Of a stretch of 64,000 nt of DNA, positions 36,866 to 48,970 are shown in pieces. The notes below the pieces were generated by a model, which saw only the letters and a list, made by a program, of their open reading frames with translations, searched no databases and had not been told where the DNA came from. The position numbers and the translations under genes were made by a program. Origin of the DNA: Marsupella aquatica. Lineage: Eukaryota > Marchantiophyta. The DNA is taken from positions 16,492,001 through 16,556,000 of the forward strand of contig OZ316891.1 of assembly GCA_973895155.1 (NCBI GenBank). The letters are read 5' to 3'. The stretch's first letter is position 1. Each line of letters starts with the position of its first letter.

Positions 36866-38039
36866 GGACTCCCCAGTATGGTCGCCAATGTCGCGAGGAC
36901 AAGAAGTTAGGGGCTCCTTGGGTAAACTACGCGTTTCTGGCTGCGATTGGGACAGGCCACAAGCACTTTTTGGAGTGAACTCTCACTCCTTTATTTTTTT
37001 TACTTTTCTCTCAATGGTTACAATGGGTGCCCTCAAGTAAGCTTGCCCGCAAGAGTCTGGTAGCTGGCCCTACGGCGGGCCGCTACCTCTAACTTGTCAA
37101 GCAGAACTCCTCAAGTGACTATCTACTCAAAATCTGACAAAAAAACTCTCCTCCTTAGCTCACAAAACCAAAACTTGACTAGCTACTCGACTAGTCCTAA
37201 CAACTCACAAGAAAACTCGGGCCTGGACCAACGAGGCTCCAAGCTTGAGAATCCTCGCCTAGATCCAACACTCGCACAAAACACCAAAACCGCCGCACAA
37301 TAGTCAAATTCCGTAGAACGCAGCAGAACTCACAGATCGGAACACAACAGAACTCAATAGACAACCACCAACCTCAAGTCTTAAGTAGCATCGGAAACCC
37401 AACCTTCCAGCCTGAGCCAGCTGCCATCAGTGAGGCTCATCCAAACTCCAAGCCTAGTGACTCACCCAAACACCAAACCTCAATCCATCCAACCAAGCAA
37501 CCCCTCCAAGTCAGCATGCACGCAACCAAACCTGGGAGGCCTCGCCCATCATCCCCTATAAAAGCCATTCTTGAGCCAAAATCTTTTGGCACGACACCAT
37601 TGTGATCGGGCCGACCCAATGCTCATGCCTAGGCCCTCAGGTCTCATCGCCGATTGGGACCCCCGATCGGCCCAACCTGAATTGGGCCATAACTCGCGCC
37701 CCAAGCGTCCGTTGCCCATGGCGTCAACTCCATGCCTTGGGCCCAAGAGGAGCTCACACTCAAGCCCTCAGAACTTAAAGTCCATTCAGAGGTCCGGACG
37801 GTCGTCCTTGAGCAAGGCCCATTTCCCCTTGACCCGACCAGCTCTCAACTAGTCTAAGTCCTTAGTGTGTGTCCACCAGCATGGCTCCTTGCCTTCGCTA
37901 GCGCCACGTCTTATTGCCCACCAGTCTCTCCATGCTAAGTCCTCCCCGAATGGCCTATCCGGGCTTGGACCAGAAGGGAGCTCAGCGTCGGAGTCAGCGA
38001 CGTTGGAGCTAAGTGTTAAGGTAGTCGAGTTTCGCGACT

Positions 38040-38915
38040 AACAACAAGTGTGCACATACCCAACTGCCTCATTGTTATTGGGAGTTGGCACTGGCAAGGA
38101 GGGTGGAGGCAACAGGTTTGCATCGGGGTTTGCAACTGGAAGCTGGATTGGAGCTCGGAACAATGCGGAGGTGCTTAATGGGCGACTTTTAGGCTTACGA
38201 CCGGGGAGTTGCAGTTGGACATCGAGGAGCATTCTTCCACATAGAATATAGGTGAGTGAAACACCATCTCTTTTGGTCCAACCCCTGCTTTTGGTACCTT
38301 GCCAAGAAATACTGGACTGCTAAGTACAGCTCAGTCATATTGCTAATTGCTAGATAGTGCTCTATTTTGGACATGTCATCCGCAAGTTGTGTTGCTCTCT
38401 TGTGCTCTTGTTTTCCATGAAGGTTGAATGCGCCATTGCTACTCCTACAACCCGCATTGCGTTGAACCTCTAGGCGGTGATAGTGGTGTCCACACTTGTA
38501 ATCCTTTGTCTGTTGGTCGTTGTCAACTGCATTTGTTGCTGCTCACCTGTTCAAGAGGTGCAAGGTGAGAGGGCGGAGAGGACCTGTGCTGTTGACAATA
38601 GAAGTGGCGAGGTTGAGGGGAGCACCCCGGGGAGCAACTGCAAGCTTACCATCTGCTTCTATGGTATATAGTAGCTCAAGATTTTTTCCTATTGAATGAT
38701 ATTCTAGGAGTGGGATGGTAGAATTTAACGGATACAGTGCCAATCCATTTGGCTTCAAGGTTATATGTGCTATCGGTTTTTCTTCAAGGTTAAATGCGTG
38801 ACAGTAGTCTCATTTGTGTTGTAACCAATGAATGCATTCTCTAAAGCATTTGCCATTGAACTAAGTCTCACCCAAGGAGGCAAGACTATATATGTAGAGA
38901 CTCTGGTCTTCATTG
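38040..38915. other. Unclassified sequence right of the solo LTR
   Basis: Short open frames only (for example a Gly/Pro-rich frame at 38048-38251). No recognisable family is seen. It continues the sequence that ends at 33282. Confidence 0.4.
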
Positions 38916-39240
38916 AATGGTAGCCATTTTATAAATTTTGTTCCCCCGCAAAAAGCCCCACGGAAAGGGCGCACAAATAGGCAGCAAGGCCGAGAAGGCA
39001 ACACCCAACAGGGCAGCAGCCCAATCACACACACCGACACAACAAAGGGCCAGGCTTCCGCCCCAACCCAACTCCCCATTGCCCGGACAGAGCACTACAG
39101 GGAGGGCACCCCTAAATACACAAAGAAACAAATCACAAGGCCAGTCCAAATTTGGAGGGCCAACCTCTACGAAGACAGTCAATCCAGGATTTGGCTTGTA
39201 GAAGTCTTGTGCTCTTCCTGCCTGGGGGGCAATGCCTATT
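38916..39240 (-). mobile_element. LINE 3' end, 5'-truncated
   Basis: On the minus strand the block ends CCGTGGGGCTTTTTGCGGGGG then AACAAAATTTATAAAAT. This matches the tail of the LINE at 11280-17686 (GCGGGGCTTCTGTGGC, TCAAAATTTATAAAAT). The upstream limit near 39240 is approximate; no target duplication was found. Confidence 0.55.
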
Positions 39241-42200
39241 AACCGAGAATTCCCCCTAAACTATTTCTCTTGTCGTCTTGTACCCTAAACCCCTGCTTCA
39301 ACCTAGTGATGTACTTTTATATAATTGTGTCTTTTGCTGTGTTATTCTTATCTGTCATTCATCACTAGATTGAGCCCTTTTCTATCTTAGCTTGTGTATA
39401 GAAAGCCTTCTTCCATGAACTTTTGTGTCATTTTGTCCCTCAACTTCATTGGTTGGTCAAGTCCAGAGTTGAAACAGCCAAAATAATATCTTTGTTTGAA
39501 CTAGGTTACGTAGACTGTTATGAAATTTGACCCCAACTTTTATACTTGGCTATGCAGTGAGCAATCTGGTGGTCCACAAAGCGCCCTCAAGTGAACTCAT
39601 TGGATTAATTGCTCATCCACACTGTGAGTGTTCATGATATCTTCGTTGCCATCGCCTTTTGTTGACCTGTCCACTGCCTCTCTCTTCCTCTGAGCAGAGT
39701 GTTGCTCAGTGTATTTGTCAAACATTGATGGCCAAACTAAAAGACCTAACATGAGTTTAATGATCTCTTTGAATCTATTGTAGGGCTTTGTCTCTTGTTG
39801 AGCTATGACCTGAGAGCAATCACAGGTAAGTCCAATCTCTCATTCTCCTCTCGATGCTCCTGTAATGCTTTCCCTGAAAAATAAGTCCTTGTTTTAATGT
39901 TGTAAGCTCCTTCAATGCATTTGCATGTTTCTTGGCCATTGTATGTTTGGATTGCATATTCCAATGTCGGTTGTGCTCAAATGTTATGATTGAGTCAATT
40001 GGCCCACATTTTCCATATTTGTACCTTATGCTTTGATCCAAGGAGTCAAATCAGTTGCTTGTTCTTTGCAAATTGTGAAGTGAATTTACAGACTGAATCC
40101 CCTTTTCAACTAAAATGCAGAGATGACTTGAAAAGGAACCTATAATTTTGTTTCTTGTGGTTGGTCCAATCCATTCTATATATTTAGAATTTCATTCCAT
40201 TCTTGTATTTTGTACACCTTGGCCAATGTTGTCCAATGTCACTGTTCAAGTTGCCGGTTCATAGGGTTTTGCATGAGGCATTGAAAGCCTTGTTCTATCA
40301 ACTTCTGTGTCATTTTGTCCCTCAGCTGGCAAGAACTCAGTCATCCTGAAGTTGATGAGATTACATCACAGTTCCTTTTTTTCATGAACAGTTTCTTGAA
40401 ATACTACTAATTAAAAACCCTTACTTACAACAATATAGTATATTGTAGTCAAATGTGAATGGTTACAAAAGTATATGTACTACATTTCATTGTACAACCT
40501 TCAGAACGTTATGACACAATATACTTTATTTAACAACAGTTAAATAAAACTTGACTTAGAACCTTCACTTCCAACAAAATAGCAAGGCCAAATCTGAATG
40601 GTTCTAGAAGTATGTGTGTTGCATTTTGATCTGGACAACCAAGTGTAGAGTTGACTCTTTTTGAATATTCTAATCTATTTTGCCTTGAACTGGGCCATGG
40701 ATTTTTCATTCCGATCTTCTTGAATGAGTTAGTATTGTTGTTGATGACCCCAGCCATTGACGATCAACAAGGTGCAGGCTGTCGGTCAACCGCGTCAATA
40801 GATAGTTAGTCGGAGGTTTTCCAGGGAAGGTAGCATCTCCCCCGGCCCTTGGCAAATAGTATTTAGGTTCCCCCTTTGGTTTAGGTGGGGGGGGGAGACT
40901 CCCAGCCTAAGTTAGAGTCCCGGCCTAAGTAAGATTAGAGAGCACTGAGGGGTGAGAGCCAAAGTCGAGCTTGCTAGGCAAGTGCAAGCTAGGTAGGGTC
41001 TCATAGAGACTGGGCATCGACCGTCATAGGCCTGCTGATTGCTTAGAAGTTGAGTCAACTATGTACATGATGCAACTTTCTCTCTGAGTAAAACTTGGTC
41101 TTTCCCTCTGATCTTTGCGAATGTTCTATGTATGAGGCATAACTGGTCCTTGACAAAGGCGCCATTTCAAGGGACGTACTGGGTGCGAACTAATGGTTGG
41201 GATTGTAAGGAAGTGTATGCTGATTACGTCCCGAGTTCTGGTTATTGGCAATGGCTTGAAAGTCCCCAAGCTGGGAGTTAGTCCGAGTCATTAATTGTGG
41301 GTGTGTTCCAGCGGTGGAAACCAAATATACGGTCTATGATGTCCATAAATACATAATATTTTTCTGATATATATATAGTCCATCTTAGACTAAAACTGGG
41401 GCCACTACACCCCTCCTTGCCCGAAACCTTACCCTTACTGGTGGCTATGCGTGTGCCAATGAGTTAACTCAGATTTAAGGCCCAGGTTACTGGCGCAACA
41501 GAATATATATCCTGTTTGGTTTTCAAATCAATAGAATGTCTTGTCTAGATGCCCTAGATCTAAACCCCGTTCAATAAGACTTTCCCCTATATGGAAGGAA
41601 TGAATTCAATATTCAATTAGGGCACTGCATAAAGGAACTACTACAATTATTGAGAGGGAATCAAAGGAGTTAGTAGGAAAAAGTGACAAAATGAAAACTC
41701 TCGGGGGTCTCACTATATGGGGACCTCCCCATCACCTACGACGTTTTTAGGTCTTGGACCCCCTAAAATGTAAGAATTTTTAATTTTTTAAACCCCTGTA
41801 AATTTGGAATATTCCAATTGGATTTAAAAAACCCCAATGTTCTTATAAGTCTCAAAATTGAATTTAAAAGACCTTATTGTTCTTCTGCAAAAATTCTTAA
41901 GTCTTCCCTTAGAACCAATAAAACAACCCTATCCTTCTTCGCACGTGGTATGACATTTTTGTGGAAGTGAAACCCCCGAGTGAAAACTTGACTAAGTTCT
42001 TCATTAAATTGAGAATACTCCACACCCGACTCCACAATGCTGTCATTCAAAGAATGCCCAATTCAAGATGGATACAAGGACCAATCATCATGATTGTATG
42101 CAATTAAAACCACCATTCAGCTTGTTCTCATCCATTCAAACCAAAATGCGTTGCCTACAAATGGTGACTTAGTTAAAAAAGAAGTAGTCTGTATTTATAT

Positions 42201-42426
42201 CTTTAGGTGACTTAATTAAAAAAGAAGTAGTCTATATTTATATCTTTAGGATAACATGTGCTACAACCCAAGGGTCAAAAACATCCACAATTATCAAAAC
42301 CAACACAAATAGATGAATGGTACTTGAATTCTAAAGTTCTTAATTGAAACCACTTCCTAAAATTCCAAAATTTGCAACTGAAACAAAATGTTACGTAGTA
42401 CTATGATGTCTCAAAGTGCATGCAAT
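39241..42426. other. Long stretch without a supported gene
   Basis: AT-rich sequence with scattered short frames. A ~40-bp segment (about 39408-39440, GTGTCATTTTGTCCCTC) recurs at about 40290-40325, so part of the region is duplicated. 40778-41340 has the G/C-rich composition of an LTR, with a phrase (about 41296-41335) like one in the large-LTR gypsy ('CCAGCGGTGGAAACCAAATATAC'), but no ends could be set. 42163-42205 is tandemly repeated at 42206-42248 (43-bp unit). Confidence 0.4.
41899..41980 (+). repeat. 82-bp direct repeat, copy 1 (copy 2 at 44532-44613)
   Basis: Both copies begin AAGTCTTCCCTTAGAACCAA and end GTGGAAGTGAAACCCCCGAG, 82 bp each with a few changes. They bracket the Harbinger remnant at 42427-44091. 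Copy 2 belongs to the open frame that the large DNA transposon interrupted. Confidence 0.75.
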
Positions 42427-44091
42427 CTATATAATTCTGAAAGCTTCCTTGCACTTGTATTTGAACTCCTTTGTGATCAGATCAAGTGTCCTTTGCTTCT
42501 CCAAGAGTGCAACCTTAGCCATGGTGCTCTTGGCTTGGGACTCAACTGATCTAGAATCAACTACCTGCTGTCTATCAGATTTCAAGCTCTTGAATTCAGT
42601 TAAGATATCAGCCATGCTTTCGCCAACACGTTTGAGACTGTCCTTCTTGGTGAATGGCTTGGGCAGAATTGGATCAATGCAAGTTGTTGCTGTAGGGGGT
42701 CAAGGTGGAGCAACGGATCCTGATGCCTCTGCATTGGAAACCTGACTAGAATTACTACCATGCATGGCATCCTCCCTGATTTTCAAAATGCTCCTAGCCT
42801 TCCATGATGACATTTCCATTAGCTTCTTCATGAGTGTTGGGTCTTGCAATGTAGCTCCTGCATCTCCCTCAGGGTTGTTCACCCCCGACTTCATGTCCTT
42901 AACACTGTCTCTCAAGTGCTCTTTGAGTGTCTCCTCTTTGAATGGTGAATTTGGGAACTCCTTCTTGTAATCCACGTAAACATGACCCCAAACTTTCTTT
43001 GGAACAAGCTGCTTTGTTTTTTGCTTTCTCCCCTGCCTGAATTTTCTGGAAATGGTCCCAATACGCTTGCACAAGAGTTCCTATGTGATTGTTGTCAACA
43101 ACTTGTCTTCCCTTCACCTTCTTCTTTGCCTTTCGCTTCCCGTCATCATCACAGTTATGTTGATGCTGCTTGTCTCTGCGCTGCACCTCCTCAATGTTTG
43201 TAGCACTGCTAGAGCTATCAGAATCAGAACCAGAATCCATCAACATTTGTTTCATTTTGGATCCGCTGTTGTTGCTACTGTCAAAAATCACAGGCCCAAC
43301 TTCTGCTCTCACCGATTCTAGTAAGAAAATTGCTCCACAAACTCCCGCATCTTTAATTGCTTGCCTCTTAAGATCCTTCAGTATTTCATTCCAATAATCT
43401 AGTGAACATGTGCACCAGCAAAGCAATTAACAATCAGACCCAAGATAGATGCGCACTTGATCAAAAATTGCAATGCACAAATGAATCCAATACATCCCAA
43501 TAAATTTGTTATGACCTGGCCTAGTTCAATTCTCTCCTCAGCAGTAGGCCATCGGATCTCATCCGCTATGGCTTCATTGACACAAGATGCAACATAAATT
43601 GCATCATCACATACAGAAGACTTAGCCCAGTTCCAGTGTGCAGCCTTGAAGTAGATTGTATTATTGTGTTTCATGTATAAAATGAAGCTGAACAATTGCT
43701 ACTCTAATGAAGCTTTGCAAGGCCGTCCCTTGAGCTTATGGCCTTGGCCTGTAGATCGTGTGTTCATTTTAATTGTTGGACAAACCAAAGCACATAGCTC
43801 GTGGAACTCCTCAAGAGTGAAAATAGTTAAATCTTTGAATAATTGAGGCGTTGCTGCATACTTTGATAGAAGATCGTCAATTGGTCTTGTAGGATTCACT
43901 GTTACTTGACTTTCAGTGGAAAGCTCAATAGATTGAAAGCAGTCAAGGAGTATTAGGTATGCCTGCATTGCCATCGTCATCAACATGAACAACTGAAGAT
44001 TTAATTCTTCAAGCTCATCATTGATTTCGTTGACTGAGGCTGGGAGACCATCCATATCCATTTTGAGCTCAAGGAACAGCTGCATATCCAT
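42427..44091 (-). pseudogene. PIF/Harbinger remnant: transposase N-terminus plus ORF1-like gene
   Basis: The minus-strand frame 44091-43399 (with a small break near 43690) encodes the N-terminal and early catalytic region of a Harbinger transposase ('SVCDDAIYVASCVNEAIADEIRWPTAEERIELGQVITNLLGCIGFI'). It then departs from the family just where the first catalytic Asp is expected. It is followed by an ORF1-like frame (43426-42427) with Lys-rich 'KKKVKGRQVV' and 'LVPKKVWGHVYVDYKKEFPNSPFKEETLKEHL'. The nuclease core is absent, so it cannot encode an active transposase. Confidence 0.7.
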
Positions 44092-44568
44092 GGTCCTTCA
44101 TCGCTCCTCAACAATTTTAGAAGTTCAATGAAATTGAAAGGCGTGCTAAGAGCGAGCGGGCGCATGAGCAAGGAAATAGATTGATCTACATGTCAAGAGG
44201 GTTGCTACGAGCTCAAGCAGTCAAGAATCGCAAATGGTACGTAGTGTGATGTCGGTTCTTTCCAAAAGACACTTGATCCTGCAACTTTCATTGTGAACGT
44301 TTCACTTGTTGCATTTTACCCCTAACTCATCTCACTTTAGTGTTAACTCAACCTCCTTCCATCAGTGTAGTTTACTTTCCAATTATTGGTGCCTTTTGAC
44401 TAATCATCCATGGTTAGCTGAATCTGTCCGTCAAACTATGTCTAAACTTTACAAATATTTCTATTATTAGAATATTCCCAAATTTTTGATTAAAAAGACC
44501 CTAATGAATTTAATTCCTGGAGAATTTTTTAAAGTCTTCCCTTAGAACCAATAAAGTGGCCCTATCCT

Positions 44569-44693
44569 TTGTCGCACTGGATGTGCCATTTTTGTGGAAG
44601 TGAAACCCCCGAGCCAATGAAGAGCTCAGAGAAGATAATGCAACTTGCTACATTCATGCGGCAGAAAGAAAAGTTGAAGATGATGGACCAATG
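44569..44693 (+). pseudogene. Left half of a coding-like sequence split by the DNA transposon
   Basis: The open frame (CHFCGSETPEPMKSSEKIMQ... to MMDQ) runs into the 8-bp GACCAATG at 44686-44693. If one copy of that 8-mer and the whole element are removed, it continues in the same frame into 62968-63139 (LLKLKEDTNSII...). The combined frame shows no recognised domain apart from a CxxC pair. Confidence 0.55.
44686..44693 (+). repeat. Target-site duplication GACCAATG, left copy
   Basis: Identical to 62960-62967. Flanking bases differ on both sides (GGACCAATGG against CGACCAATGC), so the duplication is exactly 8 bp. Confidence 0.65.
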
Positions 44694-44738
44694 GGGCATC
44701 ACCACCGAGACAGGAAACAGGAAAACAGGAACCTGTAC
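44694..44738 (+). repeat. Left terminal inverted repeat region
   Basis: GGGCATCACCACCGA, then GACAGGAAACAGGAAA and ACAGGAACC. The GACAGG block begins 15 bp inside the boundary, as on the right. Confidence 0.65.
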
Positions 44739-44948
44739 CATGAATGTTTTGAAGTTTTGAGCCCACATTTTAGCGAAAGGTAACACTTGATCGGGTTCCT
44801 TACAACAACTAAATGCAGTCACTTCTCCACCAAATATACATAAACCATCAAGTGGGTCCCACCATACACTGGCTGCTGATACGAAACACACTCGAAATGT
44901 TACTTATCTTAAAAATATCATCGGAATCGGAACTGTATTCTATAATAT

Positions 44949-45176
44949 CGCTAGGCGCTAACCAAAAACAAACCAAGATTTCTAGCCCATTTAAATAAAC
45001 TTCTTGCAAAAATACTTACTAGTGTAAGAGTTTAGATGAGAAGAATTTCATTCCCAGAATGTTAAGAAATGGAAATTTTGGTTGCAAACACAAGTACTTT
45101 AAAGCATCCATCCGGCCCATGAAATGAAAGAGATTCACTCAGAACGGGGCAAACTTATGCTAGCGCCGGGCGCTAG
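44949..45176. repeat. 17-bp palindrome, left-end copies
   Basis: 45160-45176 is a perfect copy, CTAGCGCCGGGCGCTAG (8-bp arms, one central base). 44949-44960 is a shortened copy ending GGCGCTA. Both lie between the left end and the 3' end of the transposase gene. Confidence 0.85.
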
Positions 45177-45421
45177 CCATATATATTAACCAAATGTGAT
45201 CGTTGAAAAGAAATGAAACGTTGCACATGCCTAGCTAGAATGAGCCTCACCTCACCTACAGTCAAAATTGGCTGACTAGCCAAAGTTGAATCCACGACAT
45301 CTAGTTTGAGGATGTTGGTATAAACCCAATATAGATGCTTGCAAGGCATGAAAGGCCGTCCATGAGAATGGCGACGATAGAAGTCCTCACAAGAATAGCA
45401 GGGGAAAATACAAATCTGCAC

Positions 45422-48400
45422 CTAGTAAGCGTTTGCCGTATGAAGTTTCTCTTGGGTCTGGATCTGAAATTGTTTGCCCCAAGAGTTTTCGATTGAAACA
45501 TCAAACTGTTGAATCAATGTCATCGGCTCCTTGTTTGCAAATTCAATTCTTTTGTTGTGTCCTTGTGAAAGATTTGAACGTGGGACTGTATTTTTACCAT
45601 TCCTACTCCGAAGGCGGATATTTGGCTCCAGAAGATTGATTTTCTCAGGGAAAACATTCACATTGATTCGCAAGTCAAATGGAGATGGAGGAGCCTGACG
45701 TCCGGCCTTTGGATTGATCGCAATCCCTTGCTGAGATAGGAATTGGACCTTAGCTTCCGAAAGATTCGTGCCCTTCAAAATGGGTAGGGTATGAGGAAAC
45801 GGGGGAAGATTCACCACATTACGACGGGGCCGACTCTTATAGCATGCATTATTGGGACAGAACCAAATCATCTCAGGATGTGGTTCTCCCCTGAACATGC
45901 GGTATCCTTTGACAACAATGCCAACTACACCATCCGTTGATGGGTAACCAACCTTTTTCAGACGATTTTGACAGTCATCTCGATCCGATTTACCACCAAG
46001 AGATCCATTACATTGAGGCCCTGCACCATGTTTCGTCACTCTTCGCAGGTGCCAAGCACCTGGTCGCACATCTGTCTCCAACATAGATGAGTCATGGACA
46101 ACCCTTTGGAGGTTCGAAGGTGCACTTTGCGGTGCTACAGAAGACCTTGTCACCCTCCTCCACGGCGGAGTACTCCAATGACAACCTTCTTCGATTTCGC
46201 TTTCCGACAGATCCACAACGCCAATGTTATCGTGAACAGGTCCCTCTGCATTCGGAGAGAATTCGGTCTTGTTTAAGTTTTTCCTCTTCATGCCTCGAGT
46301 ATTTGGTGATGTTACAAGAATAGTGTCATGCCGATGGGAGTCTTGTGCCGAGATGTTCCCAGAGGCCTGACCTTTCCTCTTCATAGACTTTGTTGTAACA
46401 TCCCCATTGAATGGACCACTCCTTTCCAGGTCGAATTTAGCCGCACCGGAAAGAAGCATATTGGAAACATCTTGGAAAAGTTTTGAAGAACCTGCCTGGT
46501 CCGCCGAACGGAATGCCAATTCCCAAATTGTAGGTCCGGTTCCTCGGTGAAGACCTCTCTTATACGCCGTGTATGCTGCAACTTGTGAGACACCCCTGTT
46601 TTGGTCCATATCACATGCTTCGAATAAGCCAGCCTTTTTCTTAGTTTGCCAAGCCTTCATTATGGAATGCGCCGCCTCTGAAGTAGTACAGTTAGGAATC
46701 ATAGCGCTTTCCTCCACGCTTTTGTTCTGCATCCACCATAGGAGCAGAGTTTAGGAAATATGAATTAGCCACGTGTACATAAAATCAATGACAGCACCTA
46801 GCGCTTGCAACATTCAAACTAAATTTTTGTAAATTTAAGAAACAAGTGGTCCATTAATACTAGCATCGGGCGCTAGTATCAAAAACCAGATAATGATGAA
46901 CGAAACCTACGAGACCACACTAACTGAAAATAATGGTAGCGCCAAGCACTAGTATGAGTTCGAGTGGTTACTGGATGTTGAAACTCACCAAACAAATGAA
47001 ATTTCCCCATTGACGCCATCGGACCACCCACCACGCCAACCAACCTTGGAGCATTCGAAGCTTCCCTGGAACACAATTCCCAGATCTCCACCATACATCG
47101 ATATCCCTTGAAATTCTGTACGCTCCAAGAAATGTGGACGCGTTCCTTAAAGAGTCCCACATCTTCCGATGCTCATCTCGTTTTGCTTCCAATACACCTT
47201 CAATCGAGTGACGATGAAATGATTGATAGAAGTGAAACGCATCCGATCGCTCCTTTTCTGGGTTAGGATGTCCTCCGAAAAACACATTCCGAACAACATT
47301 CCATCCAGCTTGGGCATTGTCAGCCATGAATCCATGGATCACAACATTATCCAACCCATTTTCATGGCAAACCTCAATCATCAATTTCTAGGCTTTCTCT
47401 AAAGACTCTGAATCTTCTGCTTTCAACTCACATGTGAAAATTGTGCAAAGAGCACGATAATTGTGATCATAAACATGTGTGCTAAAAGTTATCCAATCTT
47501 TTGTCATCCTCCTCATCACATCAAAACTGACCCATGCCCCTTCCAATGGACCTCCAGGCTGCATTTGGTGCAATCAATCAACTCCAGATCCCTGCCCTTT
47601 TACAGTCATTTTGAAAATATGTGGCCTATCCTCTTTACAGCCTTGACCTGGGAGCATGTAACGTTGTAGAAAGGGAAAGATTATGCATTTCTGCATTTCA
47701 ACAAGAAACTCCAACTCACCTTTGCCTTTTTGGTCTTGCCGAACGCTTCGAAAAAGAGATGCAAACTTTTGAGGGGTCAAAACTACCATTAACGACTCCC
47801 AAATTTCTCTTTCCTCCAATTCACCAATGTCATTGTTGGACACACAAAGAGCCTTCCTTAAAGATCCAGTTATAGCGTTCTTCAGATCCGATGGTGTGGC
47901 ACACGGCGTAGCTTCATGTTGTTTCTTTATGAAGTTGTGAGCAATCTTTTCAACACCACGAGAAAAAACTTTTCGACTGGGATGAGCATGAGTTCCAACA
48001 TGCACAGCAAGACGGGACATATGCTTACAAGTATCCGCATCTAGAAGTAGTTGAGGGTACATATAAAAAAGCATTGCAGGACATGCTTCAGTACAAAAGG
48101 GTAATTGTTGGCAATAGTGACAAACTACGCCACCCTCGTCAATCATCTTTCCTACGGTATGTGGCCCCGCGAGTTTGGTTGTCCCATCCCAAGCTTTACA
48201 ATTTCTTCGTTTCTTCCGCAAAAGATAATCACACTTCTGATTCTGACATTCTAGTGCTCCTGTACACGTCACTTTACCAAATTCCCAGAACATTTTTGGT
48301 TGTACATTTGCAGAGGTTGGAAATATTCGTGTCCAGAAGTAGTAGTCTTTTGGCCGATCCATGTCACGGAGTCTTGAACCTTTTGAAAGAAGACCTTCTG

Positions 48401-48970
48401 CGGGAGGCAATTCAAATACAACGTTTCCATTGTATTTGCTTGGGAGGCAATTCACCTGCTCATGCCTGAAATCACATGTTCGGATGAATCGCGATAGTTC
48501 ACTATGGCCAATTGGTTTGAGAATAGCATCCATCGCGCTTGGACGGTAGACAATACCTCCCACAACACCCCCCGCAACGTGTGTCTCAGAAGGAAACTAA
48601 CCTTCCAACTTGACCGAAGTTCCCGGATTGGGCAATTTTTGCGAATGAACGACAACATCCTCCTCATCACTATCGGAAAGGTGAATGACTGGAACCGGAT
48701 GAATTTCATTCCTAACAAAATTATCTTGAAGATTGATATAGTATCTCTTCCCAGCATTCAATTGCCAAAATCTGACTCCATCGTCGATATCAAACAATGC
48801 ATCACCAGCCTCATCTCCAGAAGCATCAACAGGTTTGATGGAAAGAATGTCATTGATGCCAATGTCAAATCTTCCACAAAGATAGTTCTCACTAACCTGT
48901 TTGTACATAGCGGAAGAACCCAAAGGAATGCGTACAATCTCTCCAGTTCCAGAACGCAAGCACAACTGAA
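45422..48970 (-). pseudogene. Transposase-like gene with WRKY-GCM1-type zinc finger
   Basis: One minus-strand frame from about 48970 to 46989 carries only three stops (TAG 48597, TGA 47574, TAG 47388). It is spliced (GT at 46988, AG before 46732) to a last exon at 46732-45422. About 48310-47960 holds a Cys/His cluster: 'VTCTGALECQNQKCDYLLRKKRRNC', 'CHYCQQLPFCTEAC', then 'RLAVHVGTHAHPSRKV', like WRKY-GCM1 fingers of Mutator-like transposases. DDE-like segments follow: 'WVSFDVMRR' (about 47530) and 'FMADNAQAGWNVVRNVFFGG' (about 47320). The last exon is basic and disordered with 'WFCPNNACYKSRPRR'. The third acidic residue and the N-terminal exon were not identified. A regulator derived from a transposase is the alternative. 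Confidence 0.62.
46792..46951. repeat. 17-bp palindrome, three copies in the transposase intron
   Basis: Copies are at 46792-46807 (degenerate), 46860-46876 (CTAGCATCGGGCGCTAG) and 46937-46951 (TAGCGCCAAGCACTA). All are inside the intron 46988-46733, none in flanking exons. Confidence 0.85.

Larger units (their letters stand above)
34273..37596 (-). mobile_element. Gypsy-B: deletion-derived Ty3/gypsy with both LTRs
   Basis: LTRs are 34273-35374 (enlarged by a LINE insert) and 36889-37596 (708 bp). Both have TGTCG...CGACA ends, with CCAT (4 bp, perhaps 5 with one change) flanking at 34269-34272 and 37597-37600. On the minus strand the primer-type sequence TGGCGACCATACTGGGGA follows the right LTR (about 36887-36870), and a polypurine tract ACTAGGGGAGGA (35386-35375) precedes the left LTR. 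The 1.5-kb interior retains only pieces of gag, reverse transcriptase and integrase, so the element could move only with helper proteins. Confidence 0.85.
33283..38039 (-). repeat. Gypsy-A solo LTR (about 1.43 kb) carrying nested gypsy-B
   Basis: It starts AGTGGTGGACC and ends TTCGCGACT on the plus strand, and is flanked by AACAA at 33278-33282 and 38040-38044. It matches the split LTR at 4569-18352 piece by piece. No primer site or coding region follows, so it is a solo LTR. Gypsy-B is inserted at 34273-37596. The termini read AG...CT, not TG...CA; the other copy also stops at ...GCGACT (18352). Confidence 0.8.

Noticed and set aside
40778-41340. A defined solo LTR
   Set aside because: Composition and one shared phrase suggest LTR origin, but no paired ends or target duplication could be found.
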